Counted from the stretch's first letter, positions 16,725-25,936 are shown. The stretch is 32,002 nucleotides of DNA from Bacillota bacterium (GCA_022707005.1 JAKJBL010000002.1:31817-63818); one strand, 5' to 3'. Notes: generated by a model from the sequence alone, not told the origin. Made by a program: numbers and translations.

Positions 16725-17549
16725 ATGAAGAGGTTAGTTTCAATATTATTGGCTCTTGTTTTAATACTTACCATGCTTGGAGGCTGCGCAAAGCAGGCGC
16801 AAAAACCAGCAGTAAAAGATTCGAAAAAGACCGAAGCTGTTGATAAACAATCACCAGAAAAGGCAGAAAAGCCGGACAAAGGAGCTGCTAAAAATCCTTT
16901 AGGGGCAAAAAGTACGCCTGGCGAGATGTATTCTGCTTATTTGGAGATGAAATCCGCATTTCTTGAGAGGGTTATAGACAGCGTCAGCCAAGAGGCGCCT
17001 ATGAGCGTTATTGGTTTATTGGGGCTTAGCACCGCAGACTTGATGCTGATACCAATTACGCTTATAGGGATGGACAAAGGTGCAATAAAAGCCGGACTTG
17101 CAGTATTTGGCAGCGACTCGGATTTTCAGTATAACATTTCAGGGAACAATTATACTCTTAGCTATAAAGATAATGGGGAAACAGTTTTATACGAAATGGA
17201 GTATAACCCTGCAAAGCAAGCTGCTGCAACTAAACTCTCAAAAGGCGGCAAAGAATTGATGTTTTTTGAATATATTAAAACATCTTATGGATATGCCTCG
17301 CAGCACTATTTAGTAAATGATGATGGCGTATTTTCTGTTTACATGGGGACTTTCTATGGGAGCAGTGAGAAGCCTGATGGAGTTGTAGGTGTTTCCGAAC
17401 AGCTTGATGCTGCGCCAAAATCAATCCTCAGCGGCACAGAGCCTGCAAAAGATCTGCCGAAACAGTGCAAAACATGGTTTGCAATAGAAGGCGCCTCTGG
17501 GAAGGGGCAAAATGATGATGGTTCAACATTTAACTTTAATGTTGGATAA
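16725..17549 (+). CDS. Lipoprotein of unknown function
   Basis: A 274-residue secreted lipoprotein. The N terminus MKRLVSILLALVLILTMLGG ends in the lipobox LGGC, with the lipid-modified Cys at residue 21. A Lys/Asp/Glu/Pro-rich linker (~22-60) follows and then a soluble domain. The start chosen is ATG 16725, six bases after GGAGG; an upstream GTG at 16665 would put charged residues before the signal peptide. The mature domain (PGEMYSAYLEMKSAFLERV, later YNISGNNYTLSYKDNGETV and FFEYIKTSYGYASQHY) looks mostly beta-stranded with aromatic-rich strands; no known family was recognised. It is monocistronic, between a candidate promoter and a clear terminator. Confidence 0.8.
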   Translation: MKRLVSILLALVLILTMLGGCAKQAQKPAVKDSKKTEAVDKQSPEKAEKPDKGAAKNPLGAKSTPGEMYSAYLEMKSAFLERVIDSVSQEAPMSVIGLLGLSTADLMLIPITLIGMDKGAIKAGLAVFGSDSDFQYNISGNNYTLSYKDNGETVLYEMEYNPAKQAAATKLSKGGKELMFFEYIKTSYGYASQHYLVNDDGVFSVYMGTFYGSSEKPDGVVGVSEQLDAAPKSILSGTEPAKDLPKQCKTWFAIEGASGKGQNDDGSTFNFNVG

Positions 17550-17572
17550 GAACACAAAATAATAGGCGCGAG

Positions 17573-17607
17573 AAAAGCCCTTCCGTCTTTAGGCGCAAGG
17601 GCTTTTT
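17573..17607 (+). terminator. Intrinsic terminator after the lipoprotein gene
   Basis: AAAAGCCCTT (17573-17582) pairs perfectly with AAGGGCTTTT (17597-17606), with a 14-base loop and a run of five T, 24 bases after the stop codon. Confidence 0.88.
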
Positions 17608-18011
17608 GAATACAAAATGCAAGCCGGTTATTCTATTCCTGCACTGCGAAGCAGCATTTAAACTGATAGCGTTGGTTTTGCACATAATGTTCTTCACAAA
17701 ATAAAGAGTAAATGTTAGGGCGTTAGGACTTGCTTTTGCGATGTGGGTGTGCAAAATGTAATGGCTGTGCTTTGATGCGTCCTGTATTCTAATAGACGCT
17801 TTCTTCAATGTACGTATACATGTATACAAGTATCCGGGTATACCTGGATGCAGAAAAATGCCTGTTTGCCTAAATAATTTTAACATTCCCCTTTTATGCA
17901 GCGCCTTAATATTTAGCTGTTATATAATCCTCTGTTGTAATAATATTATGTTTTTACAGCATATTGTTTATTTCTTTTAAAAGCTTTAAGAATAGCTGGA
18001 CATCCGCAAAA
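17608..18011. other. Gene-free region with clustered GTATAC palindromes
   Basis: About 400 bases with no coding ORF. It contains a perfect 14-base palindrome GTATACATGTATAC (17814-17827) and, 5 bases on, a 16-base near-palindrome TCCGGGTATACCTGGA (17833-17848), so GTATAC appears three times in 30 bases. The right part, toward the kor promoter, is AT-rich. No B12 or other riboswitch consensus was recognised. Confidence 0.55.
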
Positions 18012-18040
18012 ATTACATATAGAATATAAAAAGGTATAAA
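18012..18040 (+). promoter_or_regulatory. Candidate promoter of the kor-methylmalonyl operon
   Basis: ATTACA (18012-18017), a 17-base spacer, and TATAAA (18035-18040), leaving a leader of about 110 bases before korD. It is the best sigma-A-like pair found upstream of the operon; the GTATAC cluster lies about 165-200 bases upstream of it. Confidence 0.45.
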
Positions 18041-18159
18041 GACTGAATGTACAAATTATTCAGCGCCGAACCAATTTATGCAACTTTTAGAATCAGACTT
18101 GCATGAACAATATTGAACCAAATGATTGTCTTAGCCAGCAGCTTGAGAGGAATGTTAAC

Positions 18160-18351
18160 ATGTCGAATTTCGTCATTAACGAAAAGTGGTGTAAGGGCTG
18201 TGGAGTTTGTGTAGCTCTGTGCCCAAAGAAAGTACTCGAATTAAAAAACAACAAAGTATCAGTTGCAAACGAAGAAGCCTGCATTAGATGCCGCTTATGC
18301 GAGTATCGATGCCCTGACTTCGCAATATTTGTTAAGGAGGGGAAAGCATGA
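18160..18351 (+). CDS. korD: 2-oxoglutarate:ferredoxin oxidoreductase, delta (ferredoxin) subunit
   Basis: A 63-residue 2x[4Fe-4S] ferredoxin-like subunit that relays electrons from the catalytic subunits to free ferredoxin. Both cluster motifs are complete: CKGCGVCVALCP and CIRCRLCEYRCPD. The start ATG 18160 (MSNFVINEKWCKGC) was chosen because GAGAGGA lies upstream at a suitable distance; an in-frame ATG at 18103 lacks any ribosome site and would add 19 residues untypical of the family. It overlaps korA by four bases (ATGA) and is the first gene of the korDABC set, the gene order common in anaerobes. Confidence 0.93.
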   Translation: MSNFVINEKWCKGCGVCVALCPKKVLELKNNKVSVANEEACIRCRLCEYRCPDFAIFVKEGKA

Positions 18352-19487
18352 GCGAAGAAAAAGTTCTATTTCTACAGGGAAATGAAGCATGTGTCTTAGG
18401 TGCCCTACGGGCGGGGATGCGCTTTTTTGCAGGCTACCCGATAACCCCATCATCTGAAATAGCAGAGATTTCCTCAATTGAACTGCCTAAAGTGGGCGGC
18501 CGGTTTATACAAATGGAAGATGAGATTGCTTCAATGGCTGCTGTTATTGGTGCTTCCATGACTGGTGTAAAAGCTATGACTGCCACTTCTGGCCCAGGCT
18601 TTTCGCTCAAACAGGAAAACATCGGGTTTGCCTGCATGGCGGAAGTTCCTGTTGTGGTAGTTTCAATTATGCGTATGGGACCGTCAACCGGTCTGCCGAC
18701 ATCTCCTGCACAGGGAGATTTAATGCAGGCACGCTGGGGTACACATGGGGATCACCCTGCGATTTGCCTTATTCCAAGTTCAGTAAAAGAAATGTATGAG
18801 TTCACGATAAGAGCATTTAATCTATCTGAAAAATACCGTACGCCTGTAATTTTAATGACTGACGAAGTCATCGCGCACATGCGTGAAGGAGTTAAGCTTC
18901 AGGAAAATTACGAAATCATAGAGCGGAAACGACCTGCTCCCGGCGCTTTCAACTACCAGCCATTTTTAGATATCGATGGTGATGGAGTGCCGCCTATGGC
19001 ACCTTACGGCGAGGGCTATAAATTCCATGTTACCGGCTTGAGTCATGATGAAAACGGGTTCGCTACAAATTCACCCGAAAAAAACGAGAAGCTTCTTAAA
19101 CGGCTCAAATACAAAGTAGACAAAGATGCCGAGGAAATAGCCACATACAGCGAATACTTAATGGAAGACGCTGAATATGTGCTTGTAGCGCTTGGCTCAG
19201 TTTCAAGGACTGCGCAAAATGTTGCGCGGCAATTGCGTGCAAATGGTGTTAAGGCAGGGCTTTTTACTCCGAAAACACTATGGCCTTTCCCAGAGGCTGC
19301 GCTTAAGAGACATCTTTCTGCTGCTAAGCTTGTTATTGTCCCTGAGTTGAACCTCGGGCAGCTTGTGCTGGAGGTTGAGCGAATAGTTAAAGGCAGCTGC
19401 GAAGTAAAGCTTATTGCAAAGGCAAGCGGCGAGCTTTTCAAAACGGATGAGCTTTATAACCAAGTTGCGGGGGTGATTGGAGAATGA
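18348..19487 (+). CDS. korA: 2-oxoglutarate:ferredoxin oxidoreductase, alpha subunit
   Basis: A 379-residue alpha subunit of the ferredoxin-dependent 2-oxoacid oxidoreductase, which converts 2-oxoglutarate and CoA to succinyl-CoA and CO2 with reduction of ferredoxin. The N-terminal FFAGYPITPSSEIAE, the EDEIASMAAVIGAS region with the conserved Glu, TATSGPGFSLKQENIGFA, and GPSTGLPTSPAQGDLMQARWGTHGD (spread over residues ~107-131) are typical KorA blocks. The C-terminal domain carries PELNLGQL. The start overlaps korD and the end overlaps korB, both by four bases. Kor rather than branched-chain-specific Vor is favoured by the block sequences and by the methylmalonyl-CoA genes downstream, which use succinyl-CoA; substrate is not proven. 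Confidence 0.92.
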   Translation: MSEEKVLFLQGNEACVLGALRAGMRFFAGYPITPSSEIAEISSIELPKVGGRFIQMEDEIASMAAVIGASMTGVKAMTATSGPGFSLKQENIGFACMAEVPVVVVSIMRMGPSTGLPTSPAQGDLMQARWGTHGDHPAICLIPSSVKEMYEFTIRAFNLSEKYRTPVILMTDEVIAHMREGVKLQENYEIIERKRPAPGAFNYQPFLDIDGDGVPPMAPYGEGYKFHVTGLSHDENGFATNSPEKNEKLLKRLKYKVDKDAEEIATYSEYLMEDAEYVLVALGSVSRTAQNVARQLRANGVKAGLFTPKTLWPFPEAALKRHLSAAKLVIVPELNLGQLVLEVERIVKGSCEVKLIAKASGELFKTDELYNQVAGVIGE

Positions 19488-20287
19488 ACAATACATTAGA
19501 GTACATGAGAGAAAACAGGCTCCCTCACATCTGGTGCCCCGGGTGCGGCAACGGAACTGTAATCGGAGCTTTAATTCGCGCAATCGATGCTTTGGGGCTT
19601 GATACTAATAAAACTGTTTTAGTTTCAGGGATTGGCTGTTCTTCGCGAGCACCAGGGTATATGAAGTTCGATGCGCTGCATACAACCCATGGCAGGGCGC
19701 TGCCTTTTGCAACAGGCATAAAGATGGCAAACCCCGAACTAAATGTAATTGTTATTTCAGGCGACGGTGATGCGGCAGCAATAGGCGGCAATCATCTCAT
19801 CCACGCGTGCAGGCGAAATATTGATATAACAATGGTAATTATCAATAATAATGTTTATGGTATGACGAGCGGCCAGTATTCGCCGCTTACGCCTACCGGG
19901 CGGCTTGCAACAACCGCGGTATATGGCAATATCGACAGAACATTCGATTTGCCAAGCTTGTGCGGTGCTGCAGGCGCAACCTATGTTGCCCGCGCTTCTG
20001 TATACCATGTAGCTCAATTGAAAAACTACATCCAAAAAGGGCTCGAGAACAAAGGCTTTTCAATGATAGAAGCAGTCTCGATTTGCCCCACCTATTTTGG
20101 CAGGCGCAATAAACTTGGCGATGCTCCTGCAATGTTCAACTGGATTAAAGAAAATTCCACAATGTATAAACAAGGCGTTATGGAGTATGACAAACAAATC
20201 GTTATAGGCGAATTTGTGAATAAAAAAGATCCTGAATACACCAAGAGTTACACAGAGTTGATTGAAAAGCTTGGAGGTAACAAATAA
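19484..20287 (+). CDS. korB: 2-oxoglutarate:ferredoxin oxidoreductase, beta (TPP) subunit
   Basis: A 267-residue subunit that binds thiamine diphosphate. The motif GDGDAAAIGG followed some 30 residues later by NNNVYGMTSGQYSPLTP is the TPP/Mg binding segment. The N-terminal HIWCPGCGNG and the following GIGCSSR supply cysteines that bind the proximal Fe-S cluster in this family. It overlaps korA by four bases, and its TAA shares one base with the ATG of korC, so the three catalytic subunits are translationally coupled. Confidence 0.94.
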   Translation: MNNTLEYMRENRLPHIWCPGCGNGTVIGALIRAIDALGLDTNKTVLVSGIGCSSRAPGYMKFDALHTTHGRALPFATGIKMANPELNVIVISGDGDAAAIGGNHLIHACRRNIDITMVIINNNVYGMTSGQYSPLTPTGRLATTAVYGNIDRTFDLPSLCGAAGATYVARASVYHVAQLKNYIQKGLENKGFSMIEAVSICPTYFGRRNKLGDAPAMFNWIKENSTMYKQGVMEYDKQIVIGEFVNKKDPEYTKSYTELIEKLGGNK

Positions 20288-20820
20288 TGGCTGAACGCAC
20301 AGAATTCCGCTTAAGCGGCTCCGGGGGTCAGGGCATTATAACTGCAGGCATTGTTCTTGCTGAAGCAGCAATCCTTGAAGGCAAAAATGCCATCCAAACT
20401 CAGAGCTATGGCCCAGAAGCGCGTGGAGGAGCTTCAAAGGCAGAAGTCGTTATTTCTCTTGGCGAAATCGATTATCCAAAGGCAACAGTGCCTAACTATC
20501 TCTTATGCCTTACAAGCGAAGCATTCCGCTTGTTTGGGGCTGATGCTCCTGAAGAGACTGTAGTTATTGTGGATGCTTTTGTCGATACGGAAGGTTCAAG
20601 CCGAAAAGTTATTTCTGTCCCAATCATTCAAACAGCGCAAAGCGACTTCAAACCTATTGTTGCAAATGTAATTGCGCTTGGTTTCTTAGTGGCGTATTCA
20701 GAAATAGTTACTCAAGAAGCAGCAGAAACTGCGCTTTTGCGCCGGATTCCAAAGGGGACGGAGGAGCTTAACAAAAAGGCTTTGGCTGCAGGATTTGCGC
20801 TGGCAAAAACAGCAGGCTAA
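20287..20820 (+). CDS. korC: 2-oxoglutarate:ferredoxin oxidoreductase, gamma subunit
   Basis: A 177-residue gamma subunit of the complex. The N-terminal [18 protein letters not shown] and the following [20 protein letters not shown] are the family signature. GGAGG in the end of korB serves as ribosome site. The mutase gene begins 31 bases after the stop with its own GGAGG, without a terminator between, so the oxidoreductase and the B12-dependent branch form one operon. Confidence 0.93.
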   Translation: MAERTEFRLSGSGGQGIITAGIVLAEAAILEGKNAIQTQSYGPEARGGASKAEVVISLGEIDYPKATVPNYLLCLTSEAFRLFGADAPEETVVIVDAFVDTEGSSRKVISVPIIQTAQSDFKPIVANVIALGFLVAYSEIVTQEAAETALLRRIPKGTEELNKKALAAGFALAKTAG

Positions 20821-20851
20821 AAGCGCTTGCTTAATAGTAACGGAGGCAGTT

Positions 20852-22510
20852 ATGGAAAGTTTTGAACAGAGATTAGCACAATGGGATAAAAACGTTGTTA
20901 AATCCCTGGCTAAAAGGAAGGAGCGCAAGGAAACCTTCTATACAACCGGCGGGCATGCAGTTAATCGCCTTTATACTCATAAGGATATAGCAGAGGTTGA
21001 TCCGCTGCAAGATATCGGGCTGCCTGGTGAATATCCGTTTACACGAGGAGTACAGCCTACCATGTACCGCGGCAGGCTGTGGACAATGCGCCAATATGCG
21101 GGGTTTGCTACAGCCGAAGAATCAAACAAACGCTATAAATACCTTATTGAACAAGGTTCAATGGGTCTTTCGGTTGCTTTCGACCTTCCTACGCAAATCG
21201 GGTTTGACTCCGACAATTCGCTTGCAGAGGGGGAAGTAGGGAAGGTTGGAGTAGCTATTGATTCTTTAAGAGATATGGAGCTGCTTTTTGATGGTATACC
21301 GCTCAACCAGGTTTCGACGTCTATGACTATTAATGCGCCTGCTGCTGTACTTTTGGCTATGTACATCGCTGTTGCCGAAAAACAAGGGGTTGATTCAAAA
21401 GAGCTGCGCGGCACCATTCAAAACGATATCCTTAAGGAATACATGGCGCGGGGTACATATATTTTCCCTCCCGAACCTTCAATGCGCCTTATTACAAACA
21501 TATTTGAATACTGCGCTGAGGCAGTGCCGCAATGGAACACTATTTCTATATCCGGCTATCATATTCGCGAGGCGGGCTGTACAGCAGTACAGGAGCTTGC
21601 GTTTACATTAGCTGATGGAATTGCCTATGTTGAAGCTGCAATAAAGGCAGGTCTTAGTGTAGACGATTTTGCGCCGAGGCTTTCCTTCTTTTTCAACGCG
21701 CATAATGATTTATTTGAAGAAGTTGCAAAGTATCGCGCTGCAAGAAAACTGTGGGCAAAGATTATGAAGGAACGCTTCAAGGCACAGGACCCTAAATCAA
21801 TGATGCTAAAGTTCCATACGCAGACTGCAGGGTGCAGCCTGACTGCACAGCAGCCTGACAACAATATTATACGTGTCGCAATACAAACGCTTGCTGCAGT
21901 TCTTGGCGGAACACAGTCTCTGCATACCAATTCAAGAGATGAAGCGTTTGCGCTGCCTACTGAAGCATCTGTGCGCATTGCGCTCAGAACACAGCAAATA
22001 GTAGCCTATGAGTCCGGAGTAGCGGATACTGTTGACCCGATGGCAGGTTCCTACTATGTAGAAGCGCTTACGGATACAATGCTAAAGCAGGCGGAAGAAT
22101 ACATCGCAAGAATTGACGAACTTGGCGGTGCGCCTAAAGCAATAGAAAGGGGCTATATGCAGCAGGAAATAATGGACAGTGCATATCGCTATCAAAAAGA
22201 TATAGAAAAAGGCGAGCGTGTTGTTGTAGGCGTTAATCAGTTTAGAATAGATGAAGAGCCGCCAAAAGGGCTCCTTCGTGTAGACCCCGAAGTCGAAGTT
22301 ATGCAAAAGCAGAAGCTTCTTGAACTTAAAGAAAAAAGGAATAGTCCGGCTGTTGCCACAAGCCTTGAGGCTTTGCGTATAGCATGCAGCAGCGAGGAAA
22401 ACCTTATGCCCTATATCCTTAGCGCTGTGCGCGCATATGCAACGCTTGGTGAAATCTGCGGAGTTATGAGGGATGAGTTTGGTGAATATATCGGAACTGC
22501 TATACTATAA
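20852..22510 (+). CDS. mcmA: Methylmalonyl-CoA mutase, large (catalytic) subunit of the split form
   Basis: A 552-residue TIM-barrel subunit of adenosylcobalamin-dependent methylmalonyl-CoA mutase, which interconverts succinyl-CoA and (R)-methylmalonyl-CoA. Visible blocks: [19 protein letters not shown] with the substrate-contacting Tyr, [64 protein letters not shown] and [14 protein letters not shown]. The Tyr and the Arg in PSMR favour methylmalonyl-CoA over isobutyryl-CoA mutase (family knowledge; not tested). The B12-binding domain is a separate gene immediately downstream, the split arrangement of many archaea and clostridia. ATG 20852 follows GGAGG; an open extension back to 20795 overlaps korC and was not used. 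Confidence 0.93.
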   Translation: MESFEQRLAQWDKNVVKSLAKRKERKETFYTTGGHAVNRLYTHKDIAEVDPLQDIGLPGEYPFTRGVQPTMYRGRLWTMRQYAGFATAEESNKRYKYLIEQGSMGLSVAFDLPTQIGFDSDNSLAEGEVGKVGVAIDSLRDMELLFDGIPLNQVSTSMTINAPAAVLLAMYIAVAEKQGVDSKELRGTIQNDILKEYMARGTYIFPPEPSMRLITNIFEYCAEAVPQWNTISISGYHIREAGCTAVQELAFTLADGIAYVEAAIKAGLSVDDFAPRLSFFFNAHNDLFEEVAKYRAARKLWAKIMKERFKAQDPKSMMLKFHTQTAGCSLTAQQPDNNIIRVAIQTLAAVLGGTQSLHTNSRDEAFALPTEASVRIALRTQQIVAYESGVADTVDPMAGSYYVEALTDTMLKQAEEYIARIDELGGAPKAIERGYMQQEIMDSAYRYQKDIEKGERVVVGVNQFRIDEEPPKGLLRVDPEVEVMQKQKLLELKEKRNSPAVATSLEALRIACSSEENLMPYILSAVRAYATLGEICGVMRDEFGEYIGTAIL

Positions 22511-22525
22511 AAAGGGGGCAGAATA

Positions 22526-22924
22526 ATGCTTGAAAGAAAGATACGTGTCCTTGTAGCCAAGCCGGGGCTTGACGGCCATGACAGAGGCGCAAAGGTTATT
22601 GGGCGGGCACTTAGGGATGCGGGTATGGAAGTAGTATACACCGGTCTTAGACAGACGCCAGAGCAGATTGCAGCGACAACCCTTCAAGAAGATGTTGATG
22701 TGCTGTGTTTGAGCATACTTTCAGGTGCTCACAACACACTCTTTCCGCGTGTAACCGCACTTCTAAAGGAAAACGATGTTGATGACGTGCTTGTTATTGG
22801 CGGAGGCGTAATTCCAGACGAGGATATACCGTTCCTTAAAGATCATGGCATAGAAGCTGTTTTTACCCCGGGAACCAATACTGAGGATGTGGTTTCATTT
22901 ATAAAAACCAACCTTAAGAGGTAG
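22526..22924 (+). CDS. mcmB: Methylmalonyl-CoA mutase, small B12-binding subunit
   Basis: A 132-residue cobalamin-binding domain. The base-off B12 motif DxHxxG is seen as [16 protein letters not shown] (His at about residue 15), followed by [10 protein letters not shown] and [11 protein letters not shown], the other cobalamin-contacting loops. It partners the catalytic subunit encoded 15 bases upstream and is followed two bases later by the MeaB chaperone gene. Length and motif order match stand-alone small subunits of split mutases. Confidence 0.95.
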   Translation: MLERKIRVLVAKPGLDGHDRGAKVIGRALRDAGMEVVYTGLRQTPEQIAATTLQEDVDVLCLSILSGAHNTLFPRVTALLKENDVDDVLVIGGGVIPDEDIPFLKDHGIEAVFTPGTNTEDVVSFIKTNLKR

Positions 22925-22926
22925 GA

Positions 22927-23892
22927 ATGAGCAAAGCTGACGACTATGTTGCAGGGATTATTGCAGGGAAAGCCAGGATAGCCGCAAAAGCTATTTCGCT
23001 TGTTGAAAATGGGGATTCTTCAGCAATCGAATTTTTAAAGGCGCTTTATCCGCATACAGGCAAAGCGCGAATAGTCGGCATAACAGGGCCGCCTGGAGCA
23101 GGCAAATCCACATTAACCGATAAGTTAGCAAAGCTGCTGCGCAAAAAAGGCAAGCGGGTCGGGATAGTCGCAGTTGACCCTACAAGCCCCTTTACAGGAG
23201 GGGCTATTCTTGGTGACCGTATCCGAATGCAGGAACTGGCGACAGACCCGGGCGTTTTTATTCGTTCAATGGGTACGAGGGGTCAGCTCGGCGGGCTTGC
23301 GAGGAGCACGCATTCTGCAGTAAGAGTGCTTGACGCCTATGGCTCTGACTTTGTTTTTATTGAAACCGTCGGTGTTGGCCAATCCGAAGTTGATATTGTG
23401 CAGTTGGCAGATATAGTTTTGCTTGTAACAATACCCGGAATGGGTGATGATATCCAAGTAATAAAAGCCGGTATTCTGGAAATCGGAGACATCTTCTGCA
23501 TAAATAAAGCGGATATGGATGGTGCTAACCGCTTAGCTGCCGAGCTTGAAATGATGCTTGACCTAAAAGGCCATTTTGAAGGGCTGCGCCCTCCTGTTGT
23601 TAAAACAGTTGCAAGTGAAGATAAGGGAACGGCTGAACTGCTTGAGAGCCTATTGTTCCATTTAGCCGAAGATGAAAACTCCGGCAGACTTGCTGAACGA
23701 AGGGAAAAGAATCTAAAGACCGAGATGCTTAGAATTATGGCTAAGGCGCTTGAAAACACTGTAAGCAGACTTACGGAACAGACCGGTGCACTCGAAAACT
23801 ACAGCAGGCAAATCATGCAGGGCGCTCTGGATCCGTTTTCTGCAAGCGAAAAAATGCTTGCACAAATAAACAATATTCAGTTTCGGTTATAA
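22927..23892 (+). CDS. meaB: MeaB/ArgK-type GTPase chaperone of methylmalonyl-CoA mutase
   Basis: A 321-residue G3E-family GTPase that protects methylmalonyl-CoA mutase and gates loading of adenosylcobalamin. Visible: Walker A GITGPPGAGKSTL (about residues 53-65), AVDPTSPFTGGAILGDRIRM, RSMGTRGQLGGLAR, the switch region FIETVGVGQSEVD, and NKADMDGANR for guanine specificity. The older ArgK/arginine-transport annotation of this family is not supported by context. It starts two bases after the B12-binding subunit gene and ends 11 bases before the epimerase gene. Confidence 0.95.
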   Translation: MSKADDYVAGIIAGKARIAAKAISLVENGDSSAIEFLKALYPHTGKARIVGITGPPGAGKSTLTDKLAKLLRKKGKRVGIVAVDPTSPFTGGAILGDRIRMQELATDPGVFIRSMGTRGQLGGLARSTHSAVRVLDAYGSDFVFIETVGVGQSEVDIVQLADIVLLVTIPGMGDDIQVIKAGILEIGDIFCINKADMDGANRLAAELEMMLDLKGHFEGLRPPVVKTVASEDKGTAELLESLLFHLAEDENSGRLAERREKNLKTEMLRIMAKALENTVSRLTEQTGALENYSRQIMQGALDPFSASEKMLAQINNIQFRL

Positions 23893-23903
23893 GGAGGTAA
23901 GTT

Positions 23904-24302
23904 ATGCAGCCTACAAAAATAGACCACATTGGAATTGCAGTTAGTAATTTAGATGAAGCAATTAAAGTTTATGAAGCATTAGGGTTGAACTGCACTGGTA
24001 TTGAAACAGTTGAAGAGCAAAAAGTGCGCGTAGCGTTTTTCCCTTGTGGAGACAGCGAACTTGAATTGCTTGAGAGTACAAGCCCGGATGGTCCAATTGC
24101 CCGCTTTATAGAAAAAAAGGGTGAGGGTATACAGCACCTTGCAATACGCGTACCCTCAATAGAAAAAGCGCTTGTAGAAATGAAAGAAAAGGGTATTCGG
24201 CTAATTGATGAACAGCCGCGTTATGGTGCAGGCGGTGCAAGGATTGCCTTTTTGCATCCGAAAAGCACAGGCGGGGTATTAATTGAACTTTCGGAGCGTT
24301 AA
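23904..24302 (+). CDS. mce: Methylmalonyl-CoA epimerase
   Basis: A 132-residue VOC-fold metalloenzyme that interconverts (R)- and (S)-methylmalonyl-CoA, needed because mutase and carboxyltransferase use opposite isomers. Metal-ligand positions are visible in [15 protein letters not shown], in [16 protein letters not shown], and in the C-terminal [21 protein letters not shown] is also typical. AAGGAGG precedes the ATG. A 66-base gap without a terminator separates it from mmdA. Confidence 0.94.
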   Translation: MQPTKIDHIGIAVSNLDEAIKVYEALGLNCTGIETVEEQKVRVAFFPCGDSELELLESTSPDGPIARFIEKKGEGIQHLAIRVPSIEKALVEMKEKGIRLIDEQPRYGAGGARIAFLHPKSTGGVLIELSER

Positions 24303-24368
24303 CTGATATGCTATTGTAATAGCGTGACTTAGTAAGTTTACACCTTAATATCTTTAGGAGGCGTATAA

Positions 24369-25916
24369 ATGGGCAACAGCATGTATGAGACTTTAACACA
24401 GCGCAAAGCCAAGGTCGTGGAAGGCGGCGGTGCGGCACGAATTGAAAAACAACATCAAGCAGGTAAGATGACTGCGCGTGAGCGATTGAATGCTCTGCTT
24501 GATGAGAGGAGTTTTGTCGAAATAGATGCCCTTGTTGAACACCGCTGCAGCGATTTTGGCATGGAAGGCATGCATGTGCCCGGAGAAGGCGTTGTAACAG
24601 GTTACGGAAGCATTAATGGCAGGCTTGTATATGTCTATGCGCAGGATTTCACGGTTGTTGGCGGTTCTCTTGGCGAAATGCACGCAAAAAAGATTACAAA
24701 GGTCATGGATCTTGCCCTGAAAACAGGCGCTCCGATTATCGGCATTAATGATTCCGGTGGTGCGCGCATACAGGAAGGTGTAGACGCGCTGGCAGGTTAC
24801 GGAAGTATCTTTTACCGAAACACCATAAGTTCAGGCGTAATTCCGCAAATCTCCGTAATTATGGGTCCGTGTGCAGGGGGAGCCGTATATTCTCCTGCAA
24901 TTACAGACTTTGTGTTTATGACTGATAAGACGTCAAATATGTTCATAACTGGCCCTGCTGTAATAAAGGCGGTCACAGGAGAGGAAGTAACATCCGAAGC
25001 GCTTGGAGGCGCAATGACTCATAACTCAATTTCAGGCGTTGCGCATTTTATTAACCCGACAGAATCTGAAACGCTTGAAGCAATAAAAAAGCTGCTGTCT
25101 TTCCTCCCTGCAAATAATATGGAACAGCCTCCGGTAAAACCATGCAGCGATGATATAAACAGAGTATGCGATGCGCTTGATTCATTTCTGCCGGAAAACC
25201 CAAATAAAGCATATGATATGAAGCGCATTATAACCTCAGTTGTAGATGATGGCGACTTCTTCGAAGTCCAGCCTTATTATGCAAAAAATATTATTGTAGG
25301 CTTTGGCCGCATAGGCGGCGGTCCCATAGGCATTATTGCAAACCAGCCCAGTGTAATGGCTGGCTGCCTGGATATAAACGCATCGGACAAAGCAGCCCGT
25401 TTCATATCTTTTTGCGATTGTTTCAACATACCCATTGTTACATTTGCGGATGTTCCAGGCTTTCTACCCGGCGTTAACCAGGAACACGGCGGAATAATTC
25501 GGCATGGAGCAAAACTGCTGTACGCTTATTCTGAAGCAACAGTACCTAAGATTACCATAGTTGTCCGCAAGGCTTATGGCGGCGCTTATCTTGCAATGTG
25601 CTCAAAAGAGCTTGGGGCTGATCAAATGATTGCCTGGGCCTCAGCAGAAATCGCGGTTATGGGTCCTGAGGGTGCTGCCGGCATAATCTTTAGAAAAGAC
25701 ATTGAAGGCGCAGAAGATTCTGCCGCTGCATACAAAGACAAGGTCGCAGAGTATAAGGAGAAGTTTTCAAACCCATATAGAGCAGCTGCACGCGGTCTAA
25801 TAGACGATGTTATTTTCCCAAGCGAAACGCGGGCAAGGATTGCGAGCGCACTTGAAATGCTAAAGAATAAGCGCGATGTTTTGCCGGCAAAAAAGCATGG
25901 CAATTTCCCTGTTTAG
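24369..25916 (+). CDS. mmdA: Methylmalonyl-CoA decarboxylase / propionyl-CoA carboxylase carboxyltransferase subunit
   Basis: A 515-residue acyl-CoA carboxyltransferase, which transfers carboxyl between (S)-methylmalonyl-CoA and biotin, giving propionyl-CoA in the decarboxylating direction. Two crotonase-like halves are visible: N-terminal QDFTVVGGSLGEMHAKKI, GINDSGGARIQEGVDAL and IMGPCAGGAVYSPA; C-terminal VTFADVPGFLPG, GIIRHGAKLLYAYSEATVPK and RKAYGGAYLAM with its oxyanion glycines. AGGAGG precedes ATG 24369. Other expected subunits (membrane decarboxylase MmdB, full biotin carrier, biotin carboxylase) are not in the window; only a short carrier-like ORF follows, 20 bases on. Whether it works as Na+-pumping decarboxylase or carboxylase depends on genes elsewhere. 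Confidence 0.93.
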   Translation: MGNSMYETLTQRKAKVVEGGGAARIEKQHQAGKMTARERLNALLDERSFVEIDALVEHRCSDFGMEGMHVPGEGVVTGYGSINGRLVYVYAQDFTVVGGSLGEMHAKKITKVMDLALKTGAPIIGINDSGGARIQEGVDALAGYGSIFYRNTISSGVIPQISVIMGPCAGGAVYSPAITDFVFMTDKTSNMFITGPAVIKAVTGEEVTSEALGGAMTHNSISGVAHFINPTESETLEAIKKLLSFLPANNMEQPPVKPCSDDINRVCDALDSFLPENPNKAYDMKRIITSVVDDGDFFEVQPYYAKNIIVGFGRIGGGPIGIIANQPSVMAGCLDINASDKAARFISFCDCFNIPIVTFADVPGFLPGVNQEHGGIIRHGAKLLYAYSEATVPKITIVVRKAYGGAYLAMCSKELGADQMIAWASAEIAVMGPEGAAGIIFRKDIEGAEDSAAAYKDKVAEYKEKFSNPYRAAARGLIDDVIFPSETRARIASALEMLKNKRDVLPAKKHGNFPV

Positions 25917-25936
25917 TTTTCAAGGAGGTGCTTGCA

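Noticed and set aside
17536-17886. 116-codon minus-strand frame after the lipoprotein gene
   Set aside because: It overlaps the lipoprotein terminator and the GTATAC palindromes, has no ribosome site and a composition typical of noncoding sequence.
18103-18159. Upstream ATG start for korD
   Set aside because: No ribosome site, and the extra residues are not typical of KorD; ATG 18160 has GAGAGGA.
17608-18159. Cobalamin riboswitch before the B12-dependent mutase operon
   Set aside because: I looked for the B12-box consensus and conserved core in this leader and found none.
20795-20851. Upstream start for the mutase large subunit
   Set aside because: It is inside korC; ATG 20852 follows a strong GGAGG and gives a normal N terminus.
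24309-24323. Palindrome GCTATTGTAATAGC between mce and mmdA as a terminator
   Set aside because: A two-base loop cannot close and there is no T-run; the genes probably remain co-transcribed.
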